From positions 1 through 40,516 of the forward strand of contig JANYEE010000242.1 in the NCBI GenBank assembly GCA_025363275.1: 40,516 nucleotides of DNA. The letters run 5' to 3'. The position numbers and the translations under genes were made by a program. Below, piece after piece: positions 8,835 to 18,008 of this stretch. The stretch's first letter is position 1; each line of letters opens with the position of its first letter. The notes below the pieces were generated by a model, which worked only from the letters and a program-made list of their open reading frames with translations, was not told where the DNA came from and made no database searches. The stretch comes from Burkholderiales bacterium (GTDB taxonomy: Bacteria; Pseudomonadota; Gammaproteobacteria; Burkholderiales; Burkholderiaceae_C).

Positions 8835-10493
8835 ATGAACACACCCCAAACTGCGCTGCTTTCGGTATCTGACAAGACCGGTATCGTCGAGCTCGCCCAG
8901 GCCTTGCAGGCGCAGGGCGTCAAACTCTTGTCCACCGGTGGCACCGCCAAGCTACTGGCCGAGAAGGGCCTTGCGGTTACCGAAGTGGCCGAGATGACCG
9001 GCTTCCCCGAAATGCTGGACGGCCGCGTCAAGACCCTGCACCCGCGCGTGCACGGCGGCTTGCTGGCGCGCCGCGACATGCCCGCGCACATGGCGGCGCT
9101 CAAAGAGCACGGCATCAACACCATCGACTTTCTGGTGGTAAACCTGTACCCGTTTGAGGCCACCGTGGCTAAGGCCGGTTGCACGTTGGAAGACGCGATC
9201 GAGAACATCGACATTGGGGGCCCCGCCATGGTGCGCAGCGCCGCCAAGAACTGGAAAGATGTGGCGGTGCTGACCGATGCAGCCCAGTACACCACCGTGA
9301 TTGACGAGCTCAAAGCCAAGGGCAAAGTGAGCGACAAGACCAAGCTGGGCCTGTCCATTGCCGCGTTCAACCGCATCAGCCAGTACGATGGCGCAATCAG
9401 CGATTACCTGTCCGCCATACAGATGGGCGAGGCCGTGCCTGCTGGCGATAAGGCGCCTGTGCTGGACATCTTTCCCGGCCAAAGTAACGGCCGCTTCGTC
9501 AAGGTGCAGGACCTGCGCTATGGCGAAAACAGCCACCAGCAGGCTGCGCTGTACCGCGACCTATTCCCCGCGCCGGGCTCCTTGGTCACCGCCAAGCAAT
9601 TGCAAGGCAAGGAACTGAGCTACAACAACATTGCCGACGCCGATGCAGCTTGGGAGTGTGTTAAGAGCTTCAACATGGGTGCTGGAAGCGACCCTTCACT
9701 GGCTGCGGCCTGCGTCATCGTCAAACACGCCAACCCCTGCGGTGTGGCCGTGGGCGCCCACGCGCTGGAGGCCTACAGCAAGGCGTTCCAGACCGACCCG
9801 ACCAGCGCTTTTGGCGGCATCATCGCGCTGAACACCGAGCTGGACGAAGCCGCAGCCCAACAAATCTCCAAACAGTTCGTCGAGGTGTTGATGGCCCCGA
9901 GCTTCACGCCCGCCGCGCTGGAAGTGTTCAAGACCAAGGTCAATGTGCGTATCTTGCAGATTGATTTGCCAGCGCCCTTGGGCGCTTCATATTCCGGCGG
10001 ATCGACGGCATGGGACCAGGGCCGCAACGCCATGGACATGAAACGCATCGGCTCGGGCATCCTGTTGCAAACGGCTGACAACCACGCGTTGGCCCTGAGC
10101 GACCTGAAGGTCGTGACCACCAAACAACCCACTGCCCAAGAACTCAACGACCTGTTATTTGCCTGGACCGTGGCCAAGTACGTCAAGTCAAACGCCATCG
10201 TCTTCTGCAAGGGCGGCATGACCATGGGCGTAGGCGCCGGCCAGATGAGCCGCCTGGATTCAGCGCGCATTGCGTCTATCAAGGCTGGTCACGCCAATCT
10301 GTCTTTGGCTGGCACGGTCGTCGCCAGTGATGCCTTCTTCCCCTTCCGCGATGGCCTGGACGTGGTGGTGGACCAAGGCGCCACCTGCATCATTCAGCCG
10401 GGTGGCTCCATGCGCGATCAGGAAGTGATTGATGCCGCCAACGAGCGTGGCGTGTCGATGGTGTTCAGCGGTGTGCGCCACTTCCGCCATTGA
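8835..10493 (+). CDS. purH: Bifunctional AICAR transformylase / IMP cyclohydrolase
   Basis: PurH carries out the last two steps of purine synthesis: formylation of AICAR with 10-formyl-tetrahydrofolate, then ring closure to IMP. The N-terminal cyclohydrolase domain (MGS-like fold, with STGGTAKLL near residue 35 and [10 protein letters not shown] near 67) is followed by the transformylase domain with [20 protein letters not shown] and the [22 protein letters not shown] region. Length (552) is a little above the 529 of E. coli, the excess being around residues 375-400. It lies 45 bp after fis and ends 9 bp before the end of a convergent gene. Confidence 0.97.
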   Translation: MNTPQTALLSVSDKTGIVELAQALQAQGVKLLSTGGTAKLLAEKGLAVTEVAEMTGFPEMLDGRVKTLHPRVHGGLLARRDMPAHMAALKEHGINTIDFLVVNLYPFEATVAKAGCTLEDAIENIDIGGPAMVRSAAKNWKDVAVLTDAAQYTTVIDELKAKGKVSDKTKLGLSIAAFNRISQYDGAISDYLSAIQMGEAVPAGDKAPVLDIFPGQSNGRFVKVQDLRYGENSHQQAALYRDLFPAPGSLVTAKQLQGKELSYNNIADADAAWECVKSFNMGAGSDPSLAAACVIVKHANPCGVAVGAHALEAYSKAFQTDPTSAFGGIIALNTELDEAAAQQISKQFVEVLMAPSFTPAALEVFKTKVNVRILQIDLPAPLGASYSGGSTAWDQGRNAMDMKRIGSGILLQTADNHALALSDLKVVTTKQPTAQELNDLLFAWTVAKYVKSNAIVFCKGGMTMGVGAGQMSRLDSARIASIKAGHANLSLAGTVVASDAFFPFRDGLDVVVDQGATCIIQPGGSMRDQEVIDAANERGVSMVFSGVRHFRH

Positions 10494-10502
10494 GCATTCT
10501 TG

Positions 10503-11033
10503 TCAGTGGTCTAGCAATCGGTCTAACTCGGCCGCCATGGCATGGGCAAAGGTCTCCCCCTTGGACTTGGTGATGGCATCCACCATCGGCTGGTGCAGCT
10601 TGCGCAAGTCGTCCAAAGAGGCGGCCAGCGCTACCTTTTGCTGAAAGCCCACCGCCGCAAACAGGCCCATCAGGTCCTTGGCCGTTTGGTTCATGAAGTT
10701 GCCGGCCTGGATGAACTTTTCAGCATCGGTAATGTGCACCGGCGGAGATTCAACGGTCGGCGCGCGTCGCTCCGTCACCACGGGCGTGTCGGCTGCTGGC
10801 GGCGGGCTCGTGGCACGCCCATCCACCGGCGCTACCAGCTCCAGGTCTATGAGTTTTTGAAAGTGCTCGCGCGTGATGGCCAATCCGGCAACGCGCGCAA
10901 TGAGCTCCAGCGCTGGCGTCTTGCCGTCCACCAGCAAGAGCAGGCTGCGGCAGCGCTGGTCAATCAGGTCGCTGCGGGTTTTGACTTCCAGGCGCCCCTT
11001 GTCGGTTTTGCAGAAAACGGCGGGTAAATGCAT
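10503..11033 (-). CDS. Conserved protein of unknown function
   Basis: I do not recognise a named family. The 176-residue product has an N-terminal region of about 70 residues (LPAVFCKTDKGRLEV, then RSLLLLVDGKTPALELIARV) that resembles the short winged-helix-like start of many uncharacterised Burkholderiales proteins. A Pro/Thr-rich linker (about 75-105) and a helical C-terminal half follow (FIQAGNFMNQTAKDLMGL, LAASLDDLRKLHQPMVDAI). No signal peptide or membrane segment is present. The ATG at 11033 is chosen because AGGAGG lies 4 nt upstream; the open frame continues to 11060. It is divergent from gmhA and converges on purH. Confidence 0.7.
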   Translation of the reverse strand: MHLPAVFCKTDKGRLEVKTRSDLIDQRCRSLLLLVDGKTPALELIARVAGLAITREHFQKLIDLELVAPVDGRATSPPPAADTPVVTERRAPTVESPPVHITDAEKFIQAGNFMNQTAKDLMGLFAAVGFQQKVALAASLDDLRKLHQPMVDAITKSKGETFAHAMAAELDRLLDH

Positions 11034-11119
11034 ACGGCCTCCTGTGCACAGAGTCTGCACAGTATGTCCCGATTTCTGTCACTTTGCACTTGGCTAAACC
11101 AGCAAGGGATAATTGACCC

Positions 11120-11710
11120 ATGAAACAGCACATTCAATTCAGTCTGCGAGAAGCCCATACCGCCCTGACGGCCTTGCTGGCCAATCCGGCGGCCTTGGCT
11201 TCGGTCGAGCAGGCGGCCCAGCTTTTGATTAACACCTTTGAGGCCAAAGGCCGCGTGTACTCCTGCGGCAACGGCGGCTCCATGTGCGACGCCATGCACT
11301 TTGCCGAAGAGTTGACTGGCCGCTACCGCAAGGACCGCCCGGCGCTGGGCGCCACCGCCATCAGCGATGCCGGCCACCTGACCTGCGTGGGCAACGACCA
11401 CGGCTACGACAACGTGTTCTCCCGCTACATCGAAGGCCACGGCCGCGCGGGTGATTGTCTGGTCGCCCTAAGCACCAGCGGCACCAGCAAGAACATCATC
11501 CGCGCTGCCGAAGTGGCCAAAGCCCAAGGCATGACGGTCATCATTCTGAGTGGCCGCCGCAGTGAAAAGCTGGAGTCCTTGAGCGATGTGTATGTGTGTA
11601 CCCCTGGCGGCGCGTATGCCGACCGTGTGCAGGAGTTGCACATCAAGGTGCTGCACATCCTCATTGAGCTTACCGAGCGGCACTTTTTCCCTGAAAACTA
11701 CCTGGAATAG
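11120..11710 (+). CDS. gmhA: Phosphoheptose isomerase (SIS domain)
   Basis: This enzyme converts sedoheptulose 7-phosphate to D-glycero-D-manno-heptose 7-phosphate, the first step towards the ADP-heptose of the lipopolysaccharide inner core. The SIS domain carries CGNGGS (49-54), the metal-site residues H60 and E64 in AMHFAEELTGRYR, the phosphate loop LSTSGTS and the C-terminal YADRVQELHIKVLHILIE with its conserved Gln and His. Length (196) fits. The related DiaA replication factor has the same fold, but ELTGRYR and ISDAGHLTCVGNDHGYD are GmhA-like. A TTGCAC-18 nt-GATAAT pair (11084-11113) ends only 6 nt before the ATG, which would give an almost leaderless mRNA. Confidence 0.88.
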   Translation: MKQHIQFSLREAHTALTALLANPAALASVEQAAQLLINTFEAKGRVYSCGNGGSMCDAMHFAEELTGRYRKDRPALGATAISDAGHLTCVGNDHGYDNVFSRYIEGHGRAGDCLVALSTSGTSKNIIRAAEVAKAQGMTVIILSGRRSEKLESLSDVYVCTPGGAYADRVQELHIKVLHILIELTERHFFPENYLE

Positions 11711-11725
11711 GTGTTTGGGCGGCAA

Positions 11726-11789
11726 TTTGAAGCCAAATAGGCCAGAGGCCCAGGTAGAACCTGCCTGAGCTGCTACTATTTTTATAGCG
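11726..11789 (-). repeat. 64-bp dispersed repeat, copy 2
   Basis: This is the second copy of the 64-bp repeat, between convergent gmhA and hemL. Strand is given for the CGCTAT to CAAA orientation. It contains the arms CAGGT-AGA-ACCTG, a near-perfect small hairpin. Its first eight bases overlap the 3' end of hemL, so the hemL stop codon is inside the repeat. Confidence 0.8.
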
Positions 11790-13107
11790 ACTTGAAGATT
11801 TCCCTGGCGGCAGATATGGTGTCAGCAATGTCAGCATCGGTATGCGCTGCGCTCATAAAGCCTGCCTCGTACAGCGCAGGCGCAAAGTACACGCCGCGGT
11901 CCAACATGCCGTGAAAGAAGGCATTGAACATCTTGTTGTCAGTGGTCATTACCTTGGCGTAGTTCTGGGGCAACGCGTCAAAAAAGAAGAAGCCGAACAT
12001 GCCGCCCTCCGAATCACCGCAAAACTTCAACCCGGCGGCATGGGCGGCACCGGTCAGGCCGCTGACCAGGGCCTGGGTCTTGCGGCCCAGGTCGTCGTAG
12101 AAACCAGGTTTGCCAATTTCTTTCAAAGTAGCCAAGCCGCAGGCCGTAGCGACTGGGTTGCCCGATAGGGTGCCGGCTTGGTAGACCGAGCCGATGGGAG
12201 CCAAGTGCTCCATTACCGCGCGCTTGCCGCCAAAGGCCGCCAGCGGCATGCCGCCGCCAATCACCTTGCCCATGACCGTCATGTCGGGCGCAAAGCCCGG
12301 GATGCTGCGGGCATAGACCTGTTGTGCGCTACCGGGGGCCACACGGAATCCGGTCATCACTTCGTCAAACACAAACAGTGCGCCGTATTGGGTGCACAGC
12401 TCGCTGCAGCGTTGGATGAACGGCACGCTGGCACGCACAAAGTTCATGTTGCCTGCAATCGGCTCGATCATCACGCAGGCTAGCTCGGGGCCGTGCAGCT
12501 TAAAGGCTTCTTCGAGTTGCTCGATGTTGTTGTACTCCAGCACCAGCGTGTGCTGCACCACCTCGGGCGGCACGCCGGCGCTGGTGGGGTTGCCAAACGT
12601 GGCCAGGCCGGAGCCCGCCTTCACTAAGAGCGCATCCGCATGGCCGTGGTAGCAACCTTCAAACTTCAAAATCTTGCTACGTCCGGTGGCGCCGCGCGCC
12701 AGGCGGATGGCGCTCATGCCGGCTTCGGTGCCGCTGCTAACCAAGCGGACCATGTCCATACTGGGAATGAGCGCCAGAATCGCTTCGGCCAATTCCACTT
12801 CGCGCTCGGTGGGCGCGCCAAAGGAGAAGCCTTCAAGAATGGCTTTTTGCACAGCTTCCACCACCGCAGGGTGGCCGTGGCCCAGGATCATCGGCCCCCA
12901 GGAGCCGATGTAATCGGTGTAGCGCTTGTTGTTGGCATCCCAGAAGTAGGCGCCTTGCGCGCGGGATACAAAGCGGGGCGTGCCCCCTACCGCTTTAAAC
13001 GCGCGCACCGGGGAATTAACGCCACCCGGGATTACTTTGGCGGCGCGCTGAAAGAGTGCAAGGTTGCGGTCGAGGTTGGCAGTGGAAGATTCAGTGGCGG
13101 GTGTCAT
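11782..13107 (-). CDS. hemL: Glutamate-1-semialdehyde 2,1-aminomutase
   Basis: This PLP enzyme transfers the amino group of glutamate-1-semialdehyde to give 5-aminolevulinate, the C5-pathway precursor of haem. The N-terminal [12 protein letters not shown] motif, [18 protein letters not shown], the PLP aspartate in FDEVMTGFR and the Schiff-base lysine K281 in [15 protein letters not shown] are all present. The GTLSGNPVA stretch is also typical. The start is set at the ATG at 13107, which overlaps the upstream kinase stop by 17 bp; a further in-frame ATG at 13149 is possible, and neither has a clear ribosome binding site. About 441 residues, normal for the family. Its last codons fall in repeat copy 2. 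Confidence 0.95.
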   Translation of the reverse strand: MTPATESSTANLDRNLALFQRAAKVIPGGVNSPVRAFKAVGGTPRFVSRAQGAYFWDANNKRYTDYIGSWGPMILGHGHPAVVEAVQKAILEGFSFGAPTEREVELAEAILALIPSMDMVRLVSSGTEAGMSAIRLARGATGRSKILKFEGCYHGHADALLVKAGSGLATFGNPTSAGVPPEVVQHTLVLEYNNIEQLEEAFKLHGPELACVMIEPIAGNMNFVRASVPFIQRCSELCTQYGALFVFDEVMTGFRVAPGSAQQVYARSIPGFAPDMTVMGKVIGGGMPLAAFGGKRAVMEHLAPIGSVYQAGTLSGNPVATACGLATLKEIGKPGFYDDLGRKTQALVSGLTGAAHAAGLKFCGDSEGGMFGFFFFDALPQNYAKVMTTDNKMFNAFFHGMLDRGVYFAPALYEAGFMSAAHTDADIADTISAAREIFKSL

Positions 13108-14029
13108 TGGGGGAGATTTCAAAATTGGATTCTTCGGGAGCGTCATCATCGGTTTCAGGGTGGGCCCAAAACATGCGGTCTGGGATCACATTGCCCATAC
13201 CGGGCCGAAAACCTGCTTCCAAGCAGCGGTCCAGGTAGCTCAGCGCCTCTGTGGTGGCCTCGGCTAGCTCGGTGCCGCTGGCGATCAGGGCGGCCAGCGC
13301 GGCAGACAGGGTGTCGCCTGCACCGGTAAACACGGCTTCAAAGCGCTCAAATTTTTCAGTGCACAGTACCGAGGTGGGCGTGCACAGGGTGTTCTCAATG
13401 AATTGCTCGGGCAAGGGTATGCCCGTCACCAGCGTGTAGGGCACACCATAGGCGTTGGCGGCCTTGGCAATATCGCGTGCGGTGGGGCTGCGCTCAGAAG
13501 ACCAGTCGGGCAACAGCCAGCGAGACAGCGTACTGTGGTTCCCAACCAACACCGTGGTCTGCGGCAGCAAAAGCTCGTTAAAAGCGTCTAAGTACAGGTC
13601 AATTTGGTCTTCTTGCCACCAAGACAGGTCGGGCATGTAAGCCACAAGCGGCACTTCGGAGTAGTCGGAGGCCAGCTCGGCAATGGCGCTTACGTTCTCT
13701 GGCGTACCGACAAATCCGACCTTGAATACCTGTACCGGAACATCCTCAAGGATGAGTCGCGCCTGCTCGGTCACAGCCTCATCGTCCAGGGGGAAAAAGT
13801 CGTGGATTTCAGTGGTGTCACGGGAGTAAACCCCTGTTGTAACGGGAAGTGCGTGGGCACCGACAGAGGCGATAGCAAACAGGTCTGCAGAAGTGCCGCC
13901 AGCGCCGCTGGGGTCATTGGCATTGAAGGCCATCACGCAGCCGGTTGGCCCGTCATCGTCGTCAAATTCGTCATCAATTTCAGGGGGGGGCGATGCCGGC
14001 ATGGAAGGACCCGTCTTAGGGTTTGTCAT
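13091..14029 (-). CDS. ThiD-like ribokinase-family kinase
   Basis: This is a ribokinase-fold kinase that would usually be annotated hydroxymethylpyrimidine/phosphomethylpyrimidine kinase (ThiD, thiamine synthesis). The N-terminal substrate region [35 protein letters not shown] (split here only as a description of about residues 35-68) parallels the ThiD start, and the C-terminal anion hole reads [14 protein letters not shown]. ThiD normally has GTGC at this point; an aspartate here is typical of other ribokinase-family enzymes, including pyridoxal kinases, so the substrate is uncertain. Acidic extensions are present at both ends ([11 protein letters not shown] near residue 17 and a C-terminal Asp/Glu tail). 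The ATG at 14029 is preferred over a TTG at 14038. It overlaps hemL by 17 bp. Confidence 0.75.
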   Translation of the reverse strand: MTNPKTGPSMPASPPPEIDDEFDDDDGPTGCVMAFNANDPSGAGGTSADLFAIASVGAHALPVTTGVYSRDTTEIHDFFPLDDEAVTEQARLILEDVPVQVFKVGFVGTPENVSAIAELASDYSEVPLVAYMPDLSWWQEDQIDLYLDAFNELLLPQTTVLVGNHSTLSRWLLPDWSSERSPTARDIAKAANAYGVPYTLVTGIPLPEQFIENTLCTPTSVLCTEKFERFEAVFTGAGDTLSAALAALIASGTELAEATTEALSYLDRCLEAGFRPGMGNVIPDRMFWAHPETDDDAPEESNFEISPNDTRH

Positions 14030-14122
14030 CAGACACAATGGCGTACATTCAGCAATCAGACGGCGATTTGCGGTCTATGCGTCTATACAATCATTGCATT
14101 CTATTCGAAGGCCCTTTAAGCT

Positions 14123-14296
14123 GTGACTGATACCAAGACTTGGATGTGTTTGATTTGTGGATGGATCTACGATGAGACCGCTGGTGCACCCGACCACGGA
14201 ATTCCGGCCGGAACTTTGTGGGCTGACGTGCCCATGAACTGGACGTGTCCTGAATGTGGTGCCCGCAAGGAAGACTTTGAAATGGTTCAGATTTAA
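14123..14296 (+). CDS. Rubredoxin
   Basis: This is a 57-residue rubredoxin, a small electron carrier holding one iron atom on four cysteines. The sequence shows both cysteine pairs, CLIC (9-12) and CPEC (42-45), with the family-typical GWIYDETAGAPDHGIPAG and GTLWADVPMNWTCPECGARK regions. It begins at GTG and stops at TAA, and is too short for many gene finders. It is divergent from the ThiD-like kinase (93 bp apart) and about 66 bp upstream of pilG, on the same strand, so it may share a transcript with the pilus chemosensory genes. Confidence 0.93.
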   Translation: MTDTKTWMCLICGWIYDETAGAPDHGIPAGTLWADVPMNWTCPECGARKEDFEMVQI

Positions 14297-14362
14297 GCGC
14301 ATGCAGGCGCGGCCGCAGCGCGGTTGGCACATGCCCACACACCTGATTGGGAGCAAAGACTT

Positions 14363-14761
14363 TTGAGCACGACTGCACCGACTTTTAAAGTACTGGTCAT
14401 AGACGACAGTAATACGATTCGCCGCAGCGCTGAGATTTTTCTCAAGCAGGGTGGACATGAGGTATTGCTAGCCGAAGATGGCTTTGATGCGCTGGCCAAA
14501 GTTAATGACTTCCAGCCCGACATTGTGTTTTGCGACATTTTGATGCCTCGGCTCGACGGGTACCAGACCTGCGCCATCATCAAACGCAACGCTAAATTCT
14601 CCAGTGTTCCGATTGTCATGCTGTCATCCAAAGACGGCGTATTCGACAAAGCCCGCGGCCGTATGGTGGGCGCCCAGGATTACTTGACCAAACCCTTTAC
14701 CAAAGACCAGTTGTTGCAGGCAGTGCAGCAGTTTGGCGCAGTTACGCAAGGAGCTAAGTGA
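14363..14761 (+). CDS. pilG: Twitching motility response regulator PilG
   Basis: This single-domain response regulator of the Pil-Chp system, when phosphorylated by ChpA, promotes pilus extension. The receiver domain has the acidic pair in VLVIDDSNTIRR, the phospho-accepting D58 in FCDILMPRLDGYQTC, and the conserved Thr/Ser and Lys in IVMLSSKDG and YLTKPF. The EDGFDALAK and KARGRMVGAQDYLTKPF stretches are PilG-like. There is no ATG at the front of the frame; the TTG at 14363 is favoured because GGGAG lies 9 nt upstream, although the frame is open to a TTG at 14324. The stop overlaps the pilH start by one base (TGATG). Confidence 0.9.
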   Translation: MSTTAPTFKVLVIDDSNTIRRSAEIFLKQGGHEVLLAEDGFDALAKVNDFQPDIVFCDILMPRLDGYQTCAIIKRNAKFSSVPIVMLSSKDGVFDKARGRMVGAQDYLTKPFTKDQLLQAVQQFGAVTQGAK

Positions 14762-15126
14762 TGGCTATAACAAAAGTACTGATCGTTGACGATTCCAAGA
14801 CCGAGACCATGTTTATGACGGAGTTGCTCCAGTCCAATGGTTTTTCGGTACGCTCTGCAGAAAATGCGGATGAAGCGTTTAAGCGTCTGGCCGAGGAGAA
14901 ACCAGATCTTATTTTGATGGATGTAGTAATGCCGGGCCAAAATGGGTTTCAACTGACTCGCGCGGTCAACCGCACGCCTGAGTATTCAGACATTCCCATC
15001 ATCATTTGCACTAGCAAAAATCTGGAAACGGATCGGGTGTGGGGCATGCGCCAAGGCGCCAAAGACTACATCACCAAGCCTGTGGACAGCGCTGAGTTGT
15101 TCGCCAAGATCAAAGCGCTGGGCTGA
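14761..15126 (+). CDS. pilH: Twitching motility response regulator PilH
   Basis: This is the second single-domain response regulator of the Pil-Chp system, associated with pilus retraction or with drawing phosphate away from PilG. The receiver features are VLIVDDSKTE, phospho-accepting D54 in LILMDVVMPGQNGFQ, IIICTSKN and YITKPVD. GGAG lies upstream of the ATG at 14761, within the end of pilG; the stop and start overlap as TGATG, so the two are translationally coupled. Length (121 residues) is normal. Confidence 0.92.
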   Translation: MAITKVLIVDDSKTETMFMTELLQSNGFSVRSAENADEAFKRLAEEKPDLILMDVVMPGQNGFQLTRAVNRTPEYSDIPIIICTSKNLETDRVWGMRQGAKDYITKPVDSAELFAKIKALG

Positions 15127-15138
15127 TCTGTAACGTCC

Positions 15139-15669
15139 ATGGCAAATCGCGAAGCACTACGAGAATTACAGACCCGACTCGCCAGTCGACTTCAGGCCGC
15201 CCGCACCGAAGGTGTGTCTGTGGCCTGGTTGGCTGTTAGCGCCGCAGGTATCAACTACCTTTTGCCTTTGGGGCAGTCGGGTGAAATCTTCCCTTCGTCC
15301 AACGTACAGGCCGTGCCTTACGCCCGCAATTGGTTTCGCGGCGTACTGAACATTCGCGGCGGTTTGTACGGGGTCGTGGACATGGCTGCTTTCTTAGTGG
15401 CCGATACCGATCATGCACGCCCGGCCTCTACCTCGTCGGAGGCCAGTGTTGTCACACTCAATCCTGCACTGGAAGTCAATTGTGCATTGCAGGTCGAGGC
15501 TTTGCTGGGCCTGCGCGGCGCGGAGGCCTTTGCATCCTCCCAGCCGTCTGAAGCCAACGCACCCGCGTACTTTGGCAATCGTTTTGTGGACACCTCCGGT
15601 GCCCATTGGCAAGAAATAAACTTGCGTACCCTTTCCCAAACCCCCCAGTTTTTGAGCATCAGCGCTTAA
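15139..15669 (+). CDS. pilI: CheW-like adaptor PilI
   Basis: This is a CheW-domain scaffold that links the PilJ receptor to the ChpA kinase. The domain spans most of the 176 residues, with VAWLAVSAAGINYLLPLGQSGEIFP, the conserved VPYARNWFRGVLNIRGGLYGVVDM core and a C-terminal IN-L--L. It has no membrane segment. It lies 12 bp after pilH and 23 bp before pilJ, in the order typical of betaproteobacterial Pil-Chp clusters. Confidence 0.9.
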   Translation: MANREALRELQTRLASRLQAARTEGVSVAWLAVSAAGINYLLPLGQSGEIFPSSNVQAVPYARNWFRGVLNIRGGLYGVVDMAAFLVADTDHARPASTSSEASVVTLNPALEVNCALQVEALLGLRGAEAFASSQPSEANAPAYFGNRFVDTSGAHWQEINLRTLSQTPQFLSISA

Positions 15670-15692
15670 GTATCACTCGTAAGGTCCCCACC

Positions 15693-17957
15693 ATGTCCAT
15701 CGTAGATAAATTGAAGAACCTGTTAGGCAAGAAGCCTTCCGAATCAGAGCTGGACTCGAGGCTCAGTTTAGGTATGCCGGATGGACTGATGGACTCTGTC
15801 GGCACTGAGACCGTGCAGTCGGCCAATACAGGGCAAGTGCCAATAGACATTCCCAAACCTCTGGCGGAAGAAACTGAAGTTGCGGTTAAGCAGGGCGATC
15901 TGGTTACCTTGCCAGTGCTGGGTGCTCGCACGGTGAACGAGCATCAACGCTTGTTGTTCATCTTTTTGGGTTCTGCGCTGGTTGTTTTGGCGGTGGTGAC
16001 TGTGTTCGCGCTAAACCGCTCCGACCGTGTTGCGCAGCAGCTGGGTGCTACCGGTCAGGCGCTGATGCAGTCACAGCGACTGGCGAAATCAGTTTCTCAA
16101 GCGTTGGTGGGTAGCGCTGCGGCCTTCCCAGACGTGTCTGACAGCGCAGGCGTGCTGGCAAAGACCACTAAAGGTTTGCAAGTCGGCGACGATAAGTTAG
16201 CGGCTTTGGGGGACTCTTATCAGAAGGATCTTGGCCAGGTGATGCCTTTGGTAGAGCGCGCTGAGAAGAACGCGACTACCGTGATGGGGCAGCAGAAAAT
16301 CCTGACGCAGATCGGTGCATCGCTGCGGTTGATCAACCGCCAGTCGTCCGACTTGCTGGAAATTGCAGAAACGATCTCGTCTTTGAAATTGCAGCAGAAC
16401 GCCCCCGCCGTAGAAATTTCTGCAGTGGGTCAGCTTGTGATGTTGACCCAGCGTATCGGTAAGTCGTCCAATGAGTTTTTGACCGCGGAAGGCGTAAGTC
16501 CTGAGGCCGTGTTCTTGCTGGGTAAGGACTTAAACACCTTTAAGGAAATTTCTCAAGGTTTGCTGTCCGGTAGCACTGAGTTGCGTTTGTCGGCGGCCAA
16601 AGATGCTGCCGTGCGCGAGCAGTTGCAAGCCTTGATTCAAATGTACGAAGAGACACGTGTGCAAGCCGGCGCAATTTTGGGTAACTTGCAAGGTTTGGTG
16701 TCTGCACGCGAAGCACAGGGCGCCATCATTGCCGACAGTGAGCCACTGCGCCGTGGCCTGGAAGAATTGCAGTCGGGTTTGGTGGCCAATACCGGTATTG
16801 GCGCATTGGCCTTTACTTTGCTGATCGCTGCTGCGCTGTTTGCGGTGGTGTCTGCCGTTGGGCTTTCCTATGTGCAGCTGCAAGACAGCCGCAAGCGCCA
16901 AACCGCTGCGGAAGATCAGCGTTTGGAAGCCGAACGCCAGGAGCAAGAAGCCAAGCGTGTGAACGATGCCAACCAGGCCGCTATTTTGCGTTTGATGAAC
17001 GAACTGCAAACAGTGGCTGAAGGTGACTTGACCCAGGAAGCCACAGTGACCGAGGACATTACCGGCGCTATTGCGGACTCGGTGAACTACACCGTGGAGG
17101 AGTTGCGCTCACTGGTGTCCAACGTACAAAACACAGCGGCCCGGGTTGCGCAAACCACGGCAGATGTGGATGCAACATCGACTGAACTGCTGGCGGCTTC
17201 TAACGAGCAGCTGCACGAGATTCGTGAAACCGGAAAGTCTGTTGTGGATATGGCGGGCCGAATCAACGCGGTGTCTGCTCAAGCGCAAGAGTCTGCTACG
17301 GTAGCGCGCCAGTCGTTGCAAGCGGCTGAGTCGGGTTTGCAAGCCGTGCAGAACGCCATTGGCGGTATGAACTCCATTCGCGATCAGATTCAGGAAACTT
17401 CCAAGCGTATTAAGCGTCTGGGTGAGTCGTCACAGGAGATTGGTGAAATTACCGAACTGATTTCAGACATTACCGAGCAGACCAACGTGTTGGCTTTGAA
17501 TGCTGCCATTCAGGCGGCTTCAGCTGGTGACGCTGGGCGCGGCTTCTCCGTGGTTGCGGAAGAAGTTCAGCGTCTGGCGGAGCGTTCCGCCGATGCGACG
17601 CGTCAGATTTCTGCGCTGGTGAAAGCGATTCAGACGGATACTCAGGATGCGATCGGTGCTATGGAGCGCTCTACCCAGGGCGTGGTCGAAGGTGCCAAAC
17701 TGTCCGATAACGCGGGTACCGCGTTGACCGAAATTGACCGCGTGTCACGCCGTGTGGCTGAGCTGATTGAAGAAATTTCTCGCTCTGCATCGCACGAAGC
17801 AGGTTTGGCGAATGTGGTTGCAGACAATATCCAGCATATTTTTGCGGTGACTGAGCAAACCGGTGAGGGCACCCGTGCCACGGCTAATCAAGTGCGCGAA
17901 CTGTCTCGCATGGCCGAAGAGTTGCGTCAGTCTGTGTCCCGATTCAAGATCGCTTGA
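15693..17957 (+). CDS. pilJ: Methyl-accepting chemotaxis receptor PilJ
   Basis: This is the membrane receptor of the pilus chemosensory pathway, which senses the pilus or surface signal in the periplasm. A cytoplasmic lead of about 80 residues comes first. TM1 (about 83-105) is followed by a periplasmic helical region with PilJ-type repeats (about 106-365), then TM2 (about 368-392), a HAMP-like segment and a long coiled-coil signalling domain. The hairpin tip includes EQTNVLALNAAIQAASAGDAG and RGFSVVAEEVQRLAERS (from about residue 595), which contacts ChpA and PilI. The ATG at 15693 is chosen; the frame extends upstream into pilI to 15606. The length is 754 residues. Confidence 0.93.
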   Translation: MSIVDKLKNLLGKKPSESELDSRLSLGMPDGLMDSVGTETVQSANTGQVPIDIPKPLAEETEVAVKQGDLVTLPVLGARTVNEHQRLLFIFLGSALVVLAVVTVFALNRSDRVAQQLGATGQALMQSQRLAKSVSQALVGSAAAFPDVSDSAGVLAKTTKGLQVGDDKLAALGDSYQKDLGQVMPLVERAEKNATTVMGQQKILTQIGASLRLINRQSSDLLEIAETISSLKLQQNAPAVEISAVGQLVMLTQRIGKSSNEFLTAEGVSPEAVFLLGKDLNTFKEISQGLLSGSTELRLSAAKDAAVREQLQALIQMYEETRVQAGAILGNLQGLVSAREAQGAIIADSEPLRRGLEELQSGLVANTGIGALAFTLLIAAALFAVVSAVGLSYVQLQDSRKRQTAAEDQRLEAERQEQEAKRVNDANQAAILRLMNELQTVAEGDLTQEATVTEDITGAIADSVNYTVEELRSLVSNVQNTAARVAQTTADVDATSTELLAASNEQLHEIRETGKSVVDMAGRINAVSAQAQESATVARQSLQAAESGLQAVQNAIGGMNSIRDQIQETSKRIKRLGESSQEIGEITELISDITEQTNVLALNAAIQAASAGDAGRGFSVVAEEVQRLAERSADATRQISALVKAIQTDTQDAIGAMERSTQGVVEGAKLSDNAGTALTEIDRVSRRVAELIEEISRSASHEAGLANVVADNIQHIFAVTEQTGEGTRATANQVRELSRMAEELRQSVSRFKIA

Positions 17958-18008
17958 GCGTCATTTCATTTGCCTCACCCCGTGTGAACCTCAGGAGAGC
18001 CTGAACCC

